Source of the DNA: Rhipicephalus microplus
Taxonomy: Eukaryota; Arthropoda; Arachnida; Ixodida; Ixodidae
Assembly (NCBI RefSeq): GCF_043290135.1
Contig: NC_134707.1
Location: 73,598,508 to 73,662,507, forward strand
Direction: 5' to 3'
Length of the DNA stretch: 64,000 nt
The position numbers and the translations under genes were made by a program. The notes beneath the pieces were generated by a model. It was not told the DNA's origin. It searched no databases and saw only the letters and a program-made list of their open reading frames with translations. How positions within the stretch are numbered: the first letter of the stretch is position 1; each line of letters begins with the position of its first letter. Shown piece by piece: positions 34,263 to 44,238 of this stretch.

Positions 34263-36104
34263 TTAATATTTGCCAGTGTTCTCCCTAGTCTCTGTGTCCA
34301 CTGGTCTGTGGTACGGTTTCCCAGTCTGTTTGAGGGGCCCGCAGCTGCTAGCTGGTAACCTTCGCTCGTTGTTTTCAACCCTCATCTGCAGGGTGGCGAG
34401 TTGTTGCTGTATTTGCTGCATTGTAGTTGTTATCTGCTGCATCGCGCCTGTAAGCTGGCTAAGCATTCGTTCCATTTCTGCTTTACGCGTGTTCTTTTCA
34501 TCCTCTATTTCTTTCCTGACTATGCTTATGTCGTCTTCGACATCGTGCCGTTTCCTATCCCTTTCCTCTGTTTTATGTGTTTGAATTTCGGCTTGCGCCG
34601 GGTCCACTTCAACTGCCCTGCGTTTCGAGGGGGTCGGCACCGTTTCATCCTTAGATAGTACCTCCCCTGGATTGTCCTGCAATCGGATCGTTCCGCCCTT
34701 TTTAGCTACCTCATTTTTTAGACTAGCATTTTCCTCCCTGAGTTCCTCAATTACGTTTTTGTATCTAATGTTATCTCTCTCCAATTGCTCGAGTCGTTTT
34801 TGAATTTGCATGATCATGTCGTGTTGACCTTCACTGTTAGAAAAGGCAGTGCCAGACCGCGCACGCTCGCCGGAGGCGGCTGCCGCCCAGCTCACCTTGG
34901 AGGCTTTGGGTAGACTGTCGTTACCACCGGGTCCGGCAGCTCGCGTCGCTGTAGTGTCGGTACTGGCGGGAGACGTGCCCTGGGACTTAGGTCTGTCCTT
35001 GGCTCGTTGGCGCTCGGCGTTCCTCGACCGAGAGCGGGAGTGAGACCGGGACCGGGAGCGGGAGCGAGAACGCGAGGCGGATCGGCCTCGTCTCTCCCCA
35101 CGCAGCGCCGAACAGGCGTGTCCACTTTCGCCGTACACCCTATAGCTCTTGTCTGCGTCCTCCTCACGTTGCCTTCTTTCCCACTGGCGTTTCTTCACTA
35201 TGTAAGGAGTTCTGTACTTGGCTTGGCATTTCCTGTCTCCGGTAGGGTGGTTCTTGCCGCAAAGTCGACATCTGGGCTCACAGCAGTGGTCTTGCGGTGG
35301 ATCATCACAGCCACAGCCTCTGCATCTTCTACTCTCTGGGTTGGGGCAAACGTCGGATCGATGTCCAAGTCGGCCGCAAGCGTAGCACGTCTCGTACTGT
35401 TTCTTGTAGAGCACGCAACGGTGCTCCGTTCCGTTGTAGTATATGTAGCGCGGCACTACACTTCCTTCGAATACGACGATAGCGTGTGCCGTGCTTCCCA
35501 TCCTCTTCGCGTGCAATAACGAAGGGTTGTGCTCGTTGACGAGGTGTCTCTCAATATCCTCAGGAGAATCTTCGTCGGGAATCCCACGGATGATTCCCTT
35601 GGTTGTATTTTCCGGCGCGGCTGCATATGCCCTCGCTGCGTAATCTTTGTCTCCCATGGTTAGCTTGGAGATTTCACAATATCTTCTGGCTCTCTCTTCC
35701 GATGGAGTGCTCACTACTACAATATTCTGTCTTTCGTTTACGCGAAAGATATCGCCTCTGGTTTCCTCTTGGTTCAGTCCGGCAGCGGCACGTATGCTGT
35801 CGCCGATCCGAGCAGCACGATGTGTCCTGGTGCTGAAGCCATCTCTAGGGCGTACGATGACCTTGATGTCGTCCACCGGCAGATTCGGTTTTTTGGTCGC
35901 CATGCTGAGTCGTCGCACGTTTCTGGCTGCTCTTTTGACAAACGCTTCATCATCGTTGAGCGCGTCAGCGGTCTGCGCAGCAGGGTCAGTGCCCGCGACG
36001 CGCGCCTTGCGTTCCTTGTATTTGGCCCGAACCTCGAGCCAGCCATTCTCCTTGCGGACATCTGTCGGCGATATTTCTTCACCGTCTACGTGAACAACTT
36101 CCAT
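34263..36104 (-). CDS. Family B ORF1: Gag-like RNA-binding protein
   Basis: I start it at the ATG at 36104 (MEVVHVDGEEIS), giving 613 residues. The open frame extends a little further upstream, but only from a GTG. Residues about 110-230 resemble the fold before the knuckles. Then come CYACGRLGHRSDVC, CRGCGCDDPPQDHCC and CRLCGKNHPTGDRKC, an RS-dipeptide-rich region, and a coiled coil (IQKRLEQLERDN, IEELREENASLKNEV) with a second Gln-rich helix near the end. Such proteins coat element RNA and multimerise. The stop at 34263 leaves 14 nt before ORF2, so ORF2 is probably made by reinitiation (inference). Confidence 0.92.
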   Translation of the reverse strand: MEVVHVDGEEISPTDVRKENGWLEVRAKYKERKARVAGTDPAAQTADALNDDEAFVKRAARNVRRLSMATKKPNLPVDDIKVIVRPRDGFSTRTHRAARIGDSIRAAAGLNQEETRGDIFRVNERQNIVVVSTPSEERARRYCEISKLTMGDKDYAARAYAAAPENTTKGIIRGIPDEDSPEDIERHLVNEHNPSLLHAKRMGSTAHAIVVFEGSVVPRYIYYNGTEHRCVLYKKQYETCYACGRLGHRSDVCPNPESRRCRGCGCDDPPQDHCCEPRCRLCGKNHPTGDRKCQAKYRTPYIVKKRQWERRQREEDADKSYRVYGESGHACSALRGERRGRSASRSRSRSRSRSHSRSRSRNAERQRAKDRPKSQGTSPASTDTTATRAAGPGGNDSLPKASKVSWAAAASGERARSGTAFSNSEGQHDMIMQIQKRLEQLERDNIRYKNVIEELREENASLKNEVAKKGGTIRLQDNPGEVLSKDETVPTPSKRRAVEVDPAQAEIQTHKTEERDRKRHDVEDDISIVRKEIEDEKNTRKAEMERMLSQLTGAMQQITTTMQQIQQQLATLQMRVENNERRLPASSCGPLKQTGKPYHRPVDTETRENTGKY

Positions 36105-36230
36105 TGCAGTCGAGGATAAAGCCGTTAAGCGAGTAGCAAAGGGGCGTCGCACTGCTCGCTGGGTTCGGCATAGACGCCGGCCGCGTCTGCAGCGCGAGCG
36201 ACGGCGTCTACCGGTGCTGCGTTAGGCTTA

Positions 36231-36444
36231 GTTCGTGTGCCAGTGTGGCACCGCAATAAATGAGCTACAGTGTCCAGAAAAGCGGCTCACCTCCGAAAAA
36301 CTTGATATAGGCAGGATTCGCTGACCTTCCAGAAACTGCTGAGTAGAATGCCGTTGATCGAAGATCTGAATTTCTGCCACAAACATAAAACATCCGCGGA
36401 ACCGACGTGAAACGCGTCCGCACCCTCTGGCCCCCTGGCGGCAT
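36231..36444 (-). other. Unassigned sequence between family B and the family A fragment
   Basis: It continues the minus-strand open frame from the family A fragment but no longer matches family A (PISGGMPPGGQRVRTRF and onward). It could be the distal 5' UTR of element B or filler made during integration. No other copy is visible in the window to decide. Confidence 0.45.
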
Positions 36445-36790
36445 CCCTCCTGATATGGGCACTCCCCAATTTTTTCCTGCAAGGAATTTGAGCATGTGGC
36501 ATGTTGCGATCAGCCGCTTCTTCACATAGTTCACGTGTGGAGTCCACGACAGGTTTCTATCTATTATGACTCCCAAGAACCTGTGGCTTCTGCTGAACGA
36601 TATGTATTCTTCATTAATCGATATACTGTAAGCAGACATTGGTTTCCGCGTGAACGCTACCACTGCACACTTTCCGCAGGACACCTCGAGGCCTTGTTTA
36701 CGAAGATAGCATGACGCCGTTGTAGCAGCCTTCTGAAGGCGGGCGCGAAGCTGAGGCCTTGTCACACCTGATGTCTCCAAAACAACGAAC
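36445..36790 (-). pseudogene. Family A ORF2 fragment (RT thumb region)
   Basis: The minus frame reads VTRPQLRARLQKAATTA, LEVSCGKCAVVAFTRKPMS, RSHRFLGVIIDRNLSWTPH and KFLAGKNWG. It aligns residue by residue with the segment after YADD in the 17223-17834 copy. Both ends are cut. It is in the same orientation as family B next to it and is part of the same flanked insert. Confidence 0.85.
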
Positions 36791-38468
36791 CACCAAAAAA
36801 AACCATACGACTATATGATAAAGGAAACTACACTGCTATAAATGATGAATTAAACGGTTTTCTTCCAATATTCAAAGCTAATTTTCTTTATCGCACGGTG
36901 CATGATAACTGGAAGTTATTTAAGGATAAATGTAATACACTGGTCGAAAAATCCATCCCTAAGCTCAGTTTCCGTGCCTGTTCTCAAAAACCATGGTTTA
37001 CTAAAACGCTCAAAAAATTTGAAAATAAGAAAAAACGCCTTTTTCGTTCCGCCAAGCAGCAGAATATCGAAAACGCATGGTTAAAATATTATGCTGCTGA
37101 AAAAGCTTACCTCACGGCAATACGAAACGCTAAGCATTCTTTTTTTCACTCTCATTTACCGAAATTGCTTGCTAGTAACCATAGGAAATTTTGGTAGGTC
37201 ATAAATCCCAACCACTCGTGCACTATCACTCTCACTAATGAAGCAGGTGACGTGGCCACTGACTCGGAATGTGCCGACCTGTTTAATAGAGCTTTCTCAT
37301 CGGTTTTTAGCAAAGAAACTGACATTCCACCCCCACCACAGCCTACCGTAGTCAGTACTTCCATGCCGCCAATCCTTTTTGTTGAACCCGAAGTTTTGGC
37401 AATCATTGATAAACCTAAATTATCTTCATCATCAGGTATCGACAACATAAATTCGAAATTTCTAAAGAACACTCAACAGATCTGTGCAAAATTTTTGTGT
37501 CTACTTTACTCGCAGTCTCTTTTCACGGGTGAGCTTCCTAGTGATTGGAAACACGGAAATATCACCCCAGTATTCAAATCAGGTATTAGAGAGTCACCAC
37601 TCAATTACCGACCAATTTCATTAACTAGCATTCCATGCAAAATCATCGAACATGTCATCTACACCCGGATGATGGACTTCCTAGACTCAAATAACTTTTT
37701 CAATTCCGCGCAGCATGGCTTTCGTAAAGGTTTGCCGTGCGAGACTCAACTGGCTATGTTTTCGCACGACTTGCATATTAACTTGGATTCTAACGTACAG
37801 ACTGATGCCATATTCCTGGACTTTGCGAAGACATTCGATAAAGTACCACATAAACGCCTTCTGTTGAAACTTTCCCGCTTAAACCTACACCCCGACGTCC
37901 TAAAGTGGATCCGTGAATTTTAAGTAACCGCACTCAAGCTGTCTCTGTTAACAATGCTACCTCTACTTCACTTCCGGTAACATCTGGTGTCCCGCAGGGG
38001 TCGGTTCTGGGCCCGATTTTATTCCTGATATTTATTAACGATCTCCCAACTCATGTATCCTGTGAAATCCGAATGTTTGCCCACGATTGTATTATTTACC
38101 ACACTGTTTGTAACGCTTCTGATCAATTAGATCTACAGAGTGATCTTAACAATGTAAAACAATGGTGCGATGATTGGCTAATGGAACTTAACCCTTACAA
38201 ATGCAAAGCCTTATCCTTCACCCGCCGCCGTTCTCCACTTGTTTTTCCATATTCCATCAGTAATATTCCAGTTGAAACTGTTAATTCTTTTAAATATCTG
38301 GGGGTCACACTCTGCAACGATCTTTCATGGGGTTCGCATATCACGAAAGCCATATCATCGGCAAACAAAACATTGGGATTCTTGCGACGTCATCTACGTA
38401 ACGCACCTAGAAATGTAAAATTATTAGCTTACAAAAGCCTTGTTAGAACTAAACTTGTTAGAACTAAA
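36791..38468 (+). pseudogene. CR1-like reverse transcriptase fragment
   Basis: Reading frames 36800-37923 and 38073-38468 give IRLYDKGNYTAINDELN, KPWFTKTLKK, SSSSGIDNINSKFLK, GNITPVFKSG, NYRPISLTSIPCKIIE, AQHGFRKGLPCETQL, IFLDFAKTFDKVPHK, VPQGSVLGPILF and MFAHDCII, then a thumb with FKYLGVTLCNDLSW. These are CR1/L2-clade RT blocks. The active site, expected FADD-like, reads FAHD, so one catalytic Asp is replaced by His. It starts in the endonuclease-RT linker and stops within the thumb, after a 15-bp duplication (CTTGTTAGAACTAAA twice). It is truncated at both ends. Confidence 0.85.
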
Positions 38469-38994
38469 CGTCCATGGACTCGTCATAATTAGCGGCAGGC
38501 TCGACAGGTGACCGCGAGAGACAGTCTGCGTCGGTGTGCTTCTTCCCTGATTTATAAATTATGGTCATATCAAACTCTTCAAGCCGAAGGCTCCAGCGTG
38601 CTAAACAGCCTGATGGTTCTTTCAAGTGAGTGAACCAGCAAAGTGAGTGGTGTTTGCTGACGACCTTGAATGAGCGGCCGTACAGATACGGTCGAAATTT
38701 GAGAACCGCACAGACCACGGCAAGGCACTCTTTCTCGGTAGTCGAGTGGTTCTCTTCCTTGCGAGAGAGACCTCTGCTGGCATAGGCTATCACTTTCTCG
38801 GAGTTATCTTGCCATTGTATCAGTACGGCGCCCAGGCCTACATTGCTTGCGTCGGTGTGAATTGCTGTTGGCGCTTCCTGGTCAAAGTGCGCAAGAACCG
38901 GAAGTGTTTGGAGGCTTTGGCGTAATTTGTTCACTGCAGTTTCTTCCTTTTCGCTCCCAAAAAAGGGGACATGCTCTCGTGTAAGCCGCGTCAA
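38464..38994 (-). pseudogene. Gypsy RNase H domain (upstream of the nested insert)
   Basis: Contains the RT-connection residue block PVLAHFDQEAP, then IHTDASNVGLGAVLIQ (first Asp), YASRGLSRKEENHSTTEKECLA (Glu) and FKVVSKHHSLCWFTHLKEP (usually TDHHSLCW; here SKHH, so the Asp is lost), ending DADCLSRSPVE. The frame is cut at 38469 by the composite insert and continues in the same frame at 30553. Confidence 0.87.
38469..38478. repeat. 10-bp target duplication, right copy (CGTCCATGGA)
   Basis: An exact repeat of 30544-30553. It lies inside the Gypsy RNase H-integrase linker codons. Confidence 0.92.
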
Positions 38995-39790
38995 AGGCGC
39001 CTCTATAGACGAAAAGTTGGCGATGAATTGTCAATAATAAGCGCAGATACCTAAGAAGCGTCTCACTGCCCTTTTGTCATGCGGTGCGGGAAGCTTTGCG
39101 ACAGCGTCGATTTTGCCCGGGTCAGGTCGAAAACCTTCATGGCTGACCACGTGGCCCAAGAAAAAAAGTTCGTTAAAACCAAAATGGCACTTTTCTGGTT
39201 TTAAAGTGAGGCCAGCCGAACCTATAGCTTGTAGAACTGCGAATAATTGACTTAGGTGTTCATCGAATGTAGCTGAGAAAACAATAACGTCGTCTAGATA
39301 AACAAAGCATGTCTGCCACTTCAGTCCTGATAGCACAGTGTCCATTAAACGCTGAAAAGTGTCTGGCGCTGTACATAACCCGAAGGGAAGCACTTCGAAT
39401 TCATTAGGACCGTCGGGTGTCACGAAGGCAGTTTTCTCATGGTATCTCTCGATGACTATATTTGCCAATAGCCACTTCACAGGTTCATCGGTGAGAAATA
39501 GCGTGCATGCCGCAGCCGATCAAAAGAATCATCTATGCGTGGCAGTGGGTAGACGTCTTTCTTCGTGACTTGATTTAACTACCGGTAATCTATGCAGAAA
39601 CGCAATCTTCCGTCTTTCTTTTCACCCAATACCACGGGGGATGCCCAGGGATTTCGGGAAGGCTGTATTACGTCATCGTGGAGCGTCTTCTGAACTTGCT
39701 TTTGGATCTCCTCGCGTTCTTTTGGAGCCACATGTTATGGGAGTCGTCGGATTGGTCTCGTATTTTCTTCGACGATTATTCGGTGCCGGT
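38995..39790 (-). pseudogene. Gypsy reverse transcriptase
   Basis: Palm and fingers are readable: NPWASPVVLGEKKDGRLRFC (upstream of 39600), FEVLPFGLCTAPDTFQRLMD, active site CFVYLDDVIVF, LKPEKCHFGFNELFFLGHVV and RRFLGICAYY. The YLDD motif is intact. At least one TGA follows AYY near 39030, and further stops and a frameshift lie between 39480 and 39790. Confidence 0.87.
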
Positions 39791-40666
39791 TCAGTGGTGT
39801 TTGCTTGACTTTTGACGTGCTGGAAAAACATTTTTGAACGGGCGTATCAGCTCTAGTAGGCGCTGTTTATCCGAGGGTGACAGGGTCGAGCAAATGTTGA
39901 CAGACAAAGGTGTCAAGGGTGGGACGGTCGCGTCGTCCGGCTGCGAAGCGAAGCAATCTCTGGCTCGGTCCACGTCGTTGTAGTAGGCGATTGCGGTGCC
40001 CTTCTGGATGTGACGACGCTCATTCCTGAAGTTGGTGAGGAGCACTTCTGCCCGCCCATCAGTTAGTGCCAGAACGCCTCTCGCTATTGAAACACCTTGC
40101 GTAAGCAATAGCGTGTCTATTTGCTCCGCTATCACCTCAATACGGCACGGCCGCTCACATAACACCGACACAAGGCAGCAATATCTCGGAAGGAGCACCA
40201 CATCATCGACTACACGTAAACGTTGCGTTTGTTCTTCAGCGGTGGCGTTGACGTAAGGATGGGCGGTAAAGGTGATGCGTTCTTGAATGTTGATGACAGC
40301 ACCGTACTCTAGCAAAAAATCCATACCCAATATCAGCTCTTTACAGCGGTCCGGTAAAATGACAAAAGTGGCGACGAAGCTCGAATCACCGATTACGAGC
40401 CGAGCGGTGCATTTACCACTTCGTGTCATTAGCTGTCCACCAGCACTCCTTGTGCTCGGCCCACTCCACGGCGTCTTGACCTTAAGGCGGTCGGCGAGCT
40501 CTTGTCTCATAATAGCGAAGTCAGCACCAGTGTAAACCAGCGCTGTTACGTAGTGTCCGTCTATATTAACGCTAAGGTCGGCACGCACAAGTTCATCGGC
40601 ATTAGTACTCGTGGTTGTCATCGTCTTCGTCATCACGGTCGTCGCGTCGTCTTTGTGTAGAGGCAA
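39791..40666 (-). pseudogene. Gypsy aspartic protease region
   Basis: A retroviral-type protease follows a leader: HYVTALVYTGADFAIM takes the place of the usual ALVDTGADF, so the catalytic Asp is Tyr here. The flap and C-terminal part are present (FVATFVILPDRCKELILGMD, FLLEYGAVINI). The frame goes on into the linker towards RT. With its Asp changed, this protease could not be active. Confidence 0.87.
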
Positions 40667-40789
40667 GGGGACCTTTTCGGCGTCTCAGCAGTTGGCTACC
40701 TTGCCCCCGGAGGTCGTGGCAGTTAGTTCCCCTGGCACGGGCTTAGGAGGCGGTTTCTGACGGCGTCAGCGTAGCTTTAGCGATTAGGG

Positions 40790-42069
40790 GAAGTGTGACC
40801 TCATGCAGGTGAGGGAGACCACCAGCGACGACTTAGTGAAGACACTTGGTTAGTGGGCAGGTGACCAGCACCGTGGTCACGAGGGTCTTGAAAATAAAAT
40901 GAAGCGGGACAATAAAAGTTTACAAACCGGGCTTCTCGATGATGGCAGTAGCGCGAGATTCGGCCTGGTTCGCCGCAGTTGAAACAAAGAGGTCGAAGGT
41001 TGGCAGTGCGCCACAAGTCGTTCTGGCATACTGGTGGTCGCCGCGCAGGTTCCCGCTACCACCAAGGCAAAGTAAGGGGCCGTGGCTGAGAGGATGGTTG
41101 TTGTGGGGAAGCCGGATGATGGCGGACGGCATCAGCATAGGTCAATGAACGTAGTTCAGGTGGTGGCGCCGATGATGAAAAGGCTTGGCGTAGTTCGTGG
41201 TGCACGATTTCCGCAACAGAAGCAACTGGAGGCTCAGTAGATGGAATGCCGAGAGCCCGCAGCTCTTCCCGAAGGATTTGCCTAATCGTTTGCCGTAAAG
41301 TGCTTTTGGAAACGGCAGCGTTTCGAGCGGCGGAACCAACAGGCGTTTGGTCGGGCAGGCAGTCAAAGGGGCGGCACCGTTGCCGGAGTGCCCGCTCAAT
41401 GACAGTCGCCCCTTTGATAAACTCAACCACTGTTGTTGGCGGATTTCGTACAAGGCCAGTGAAAAGTGGTTCCTTAACTCCCCGCTTCAGGTGACGAACT
41501 TTTCTCGCCTCGGGCATGTCAGGATTAGCGCGGCGAAACAGACAGGCCATATCCTCAGCGAACATGGCGACGCTTTTGTTTGGCTTTTGCACGAGGGCTT
41601 CAATCATCTGTTGTGCAAGGTCCCGTCGGTCGGCACTCAGGAACGTCTCGAGAAGCATTTGGCGGAATTGTCCCAGGTTTTTGAAAGTAGGCTCCCTGTT
41701 CTCATACTATGTGCGAGCGCTATTTTCCACTGCAAATCTGGCACGGCCAAGTTTCTCTTGCACGCTCCAACGATTCACCACAGCGGTCTACTCGAACTGG
41801 TCGAGCCAGTCCTCGACATCTTCATACGGTTTTCCATGGAAGTTTTTGGGAACACGAGGGGTCTCAAAAGTTACCTCGTAAGGATGAGTCGTCTGGGCCG
41901 GAGGAAGATTCGCAGACGTTGAAGGGGCCGCCATGTTGGTAAAAGGAGATCCAGTCAAAAGTTCTGGACTTAGGCCTAGTAGGTGCCAGCTGAATTGGTG
42001 TACTGGAGTTCTAACAAGATGTTGAGGCTCCGGACTGGGTGTATGGTCCTGAACAACGCTTTCCTGCAT
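40790..42069 (-). pseudogene. Gypsy Gag
   Basis: Starts at MQESVV (42069) soon after the 5' LTR. It includes VPKNFHGKPYEDVEDWLDQFE, the start of a retrotransposon Gag capsid, then a frame change near 41700-41790 and MLLETFLSADRRDLAQQMIE, AEDMACLFRRANPDMPEARK, HLKRGVKEPLF. The zinc knuckle near 40955-41000 reads CFNCGEPGRISRYC: the His of the CCHC pattern is replaced by Arg. Several frames are needed to cover it, so Gag is broken. Confidence 0.83.
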
Positions 42070-42076
42070 CAGGTTG

Positions 42077-42098
42077 CAGGCCGCAGCACCTCCACCAG
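42077..42098 (-). promoter_or_regulatory. Probable Gypsy primer-binding site
   Basis: On the minus strand, directly after the 5' LTR and one extra base, the sequence is TGGTGGAGGTGCTG. TGG is the usual start of a site complementary to a tRNA 3' CCA end. I could not assign the tRNA. Confidence 0.55.
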
Positions 42099-42279
42099 TG
42101 TCACGACGTGAAGACAGAGGTCGTGTTTGAAGACGCTAAAAAAGCAGCAGCGGGTCGGTCTTTTTAATTACAGCGCGTCAGAGTGTTCCTCATCTTTCTC
42201 GTTGTTGTGTTCTGCATAAAAGCGTGCAAATGCGTGTATGCAATGTCGCCGTCGTCTTTCTCACAAAACGCATGTGACG
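42099..42279 (-). repeat. Gypsy 5' LTR (181 bp)
   Basis: Same length and ends as 28975-29155, with about 26 differences by hand count. Its outer terminal base is mutated (TGACG instead of TGACA). The element's promoter should lie here. Confidence 0.92.
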
Positions 42280-42283
42280 ATAT

Positions 42284-42900
42284 TACAAACAGATATTCAA
42301 GCCAACCAGTATACACGCAGATTGTTTTATTATTGATTTCATTTCATTATTGCCGAGACTTGGGGATGAAAACAAATTTTACATTGCCTATAACTGAGCG
42401 GGCAGTTGACAAAGCAATTAATAAGTTAAACAATGGTAATTCTTTAAAACCTGATGGCCTGACAGCTTCAGTATACAAGAAATTCAAAGATGTAATTTCA
42501 CATATTTTGAAAGAGGTGTTTATATTGGCTTTTAAATTTAAACGACTTCCACCATCGTTCTTGTCAGCCCACATGGTCTTAATACCTAGAAGAAAAGATC
42601 CCGCGACGTAACAAGGGTGATTGCATATAGACAAATTAGCCTAATTAATGTTGACTATAAATGTTTGATGAAAATATTGGCCAGAAGACTCCAGCCAGTT
42701 ATAACAGGACTGCTTGGGTTCCGGCAAACTTGTAGCATATGGGAAGAAAAATGAGGACCAACATAAACATCGCAACAATGAAATCTAGAAAGTTGTGACT
42801 ATCTCAATCTAAATGATGCCATGCTTCAAATGGACCTCGAAAAAGCATTTGACCGCGTGCCGCCCCAATTGATTCTTTCATAAACAGAGCACATGAACGT
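42284..42900 (+). pseudogene. L1/Tx1-like ORF2, RT half (right of Gypsy insertion)
   Basis: The frame picks up where 28974 left off (the codons around the ATAT duplication join as FEYYKQIF), then ITERAVDKAINKLNNGNSLK, PDGLTASVYKKFKD and SAHMVLIPRRKD. Further pieces are RQISLINVDYKCLMKI, LARRLQPV and QMDLEKAFDRVPPQ (first RT catalytic Asp). The remainder is replaced by an AT microsatellite at 42929. Confidence 0.8.
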
Positions 42901-42926
42901 AAGAAGTAGGATCAGCGATGGATCAA

Positions 42927-43033
<107 letters not shown>

Positions 43034-43260
43034 CATACATACTTATTCATATACAGGAAAACAAGAGTGATTCAAGAAATTATTCGATTATTCAAGAAAT
43101 GCAACATAGGCACAGTTTAGTGTATTTATTAAAACAGAACTGTCTCATAGGGCTCGGCGACGGATTTTCACAAGTCATCTTCACGCAAATCAGCAGGCAC
43201 GAAAGAGAAATAGTGCCGATCAAAGGCCGCGCAGTCCACGCACTGTATTTGTTGCATGGA

Positions 43261-44238
43261 CTAACGAGCCGCATCCAGCAGCAAAGACTCCCTGTGCTCC
43301 TTTTTCGTCATGCCTTGCGGTGTCACTAAAACTAAATTACGACGTTCGCTCAGGTAGGCCTTCACGTGTGACTTGAATTTCAAGAAGGCTTCTTTTATAG
43401 GGTTAAAGAAGGGACGGTACGCTGGCAGGCGCTTTATAGAGTGCATGGAGTTAGCCAAAGCCACCTGTTCTGCTCAAGCGTGAGCAGGTGCATTATCAAA
43501 AAGGAATACAGCTTCGGTATTTGGCTCATCACGTTCTACGCGGGTCGAAACATCACTGAGGAAGTCATTAAAAACAACCCAATGAACTTTATCCACCACA
43601 ATCCAGTGAATAACTCCATTTGCGGACGTGCATGCTATAATGTTCAAGTTCGTTCTTTTGTCGTTGTGGTCATGTGCACAGCTGGTTGTTCTTTATCTGC
43701 CGAAGTTCCTGGAACACCAGATATTAAAGTTAGTCTCATCCAAATAGAAGCGGCAAACACGCGGTCCATCAGACTGCAGCCATCGGGCGAACAGCATGCG
43801 GCTGAGCTTGATATCATCACGGTTGCGATCTGCGGGCCTCTGCGTCACTAGCTTCATCGAGTAGCAGTGAGCATCCAGCAAGCGGTCGACTGTGCTTGCA
43901 CTGATTGTTACTCCTGGAATTTATTTTTCCAGGGCCTCCTTTATTTGCTTCATTGTAAATGTACAGTTTTCGTCGACAATTCGTCTCAAAGTACTCACGA
44001 CGTCATCTCTAAACTTTATTTTTGAACCCCCACCATGCTTTGATGTTTCTTTGTCGGTAGCGGCAATTGATCTTGCTGTTTTAATGTTGATGCCTAGAGC
44101 GTGGGCCAGTTGCTTTAAGTCACCGCCACGCCTGTAAACGTCCACAATCCTAGTCCTGTCGACCACCGATACTATGCTGTTTTTTCGACGAGGTTCGTCG
44201 GGTTTCTTAAAATGTGGTCCTCGTTTGCGTCCAGCCAT
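43261..44238 (-). pseudogene. Tc1/mariner-like transposase with three in-frame stops
   Basis: ATG at 44238 (MAGRKRGPHFKK) opens one continuous frame of about 325 codons. The N-terminal helix-turn-helix includes VYRRGGDLKQLAHALGINIK and TFTMKQIKEALEK. The catalytic domain has RFYLDETNFNIWCSR (first Asp), AVFLFDNAPAHA (second Asp) and PFFNPIKEAFLKFK (third acidic position). In-frame stops sit at about 43921, 43693 and 43485, with no frameshift. Nearly all of a normal 330-residue transposase is therefore present but silenced. I could not identify its TIRs. Confidence 0.86.

Larger units (their letters stand above)
30554..36230 (-). mobile_element. Intact non-LTR retrotransposon, family B
   Basis: Minus-strand order is 5' UTR, ORF1 (613 aa), a 14-nt gap, ORF2 (1210 aa), then a 62-bp 3' UTR with AATAAA and a (TTC)n tail at 30554-30575. 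Both ORFs are open from end to end, and all endonuclease and RT catalytic motifs are present. RNase H in ORF2 and zinc knuckles in ORF1 place it in the I/R1-like superclade. The 5' limit is uncertain: the non-coding leader may extend from 36104 to 36230 or as far as about 36445. A decayed relative lies at 47150-49070. Structurally this copy could be autonomous. Confidence 0.9.
28975..42279 (-). mobile_element. Ty3/Gypsy LTR retrotransposon, split by a nested 7.9-kb insert
   Basis: Two 181-bp direct repeats bound the element; minus-strand order is 5' LTR (right), gag, protease, RT, RNase H, integrase, 3' LTR (left). Removing 30554-38468 and one 10-bp duplication leaves about 5.4 kb, a normal Gypsy length. 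There is no env-like frame: too little space remains between the integrase end and the 3' LTR. My hand count gives about 26 differences over the 181 LTR positions, so the insertion is old. Gag, protease and integrase each carry substitutions at key residues. Confidence 0.93.

Noticed and set aside
34849..36119. Several plus-strand frames up to 170 residues
   Set aside because: They are antisense shadows of the intact family B ORF1, a GC-rich coding region.
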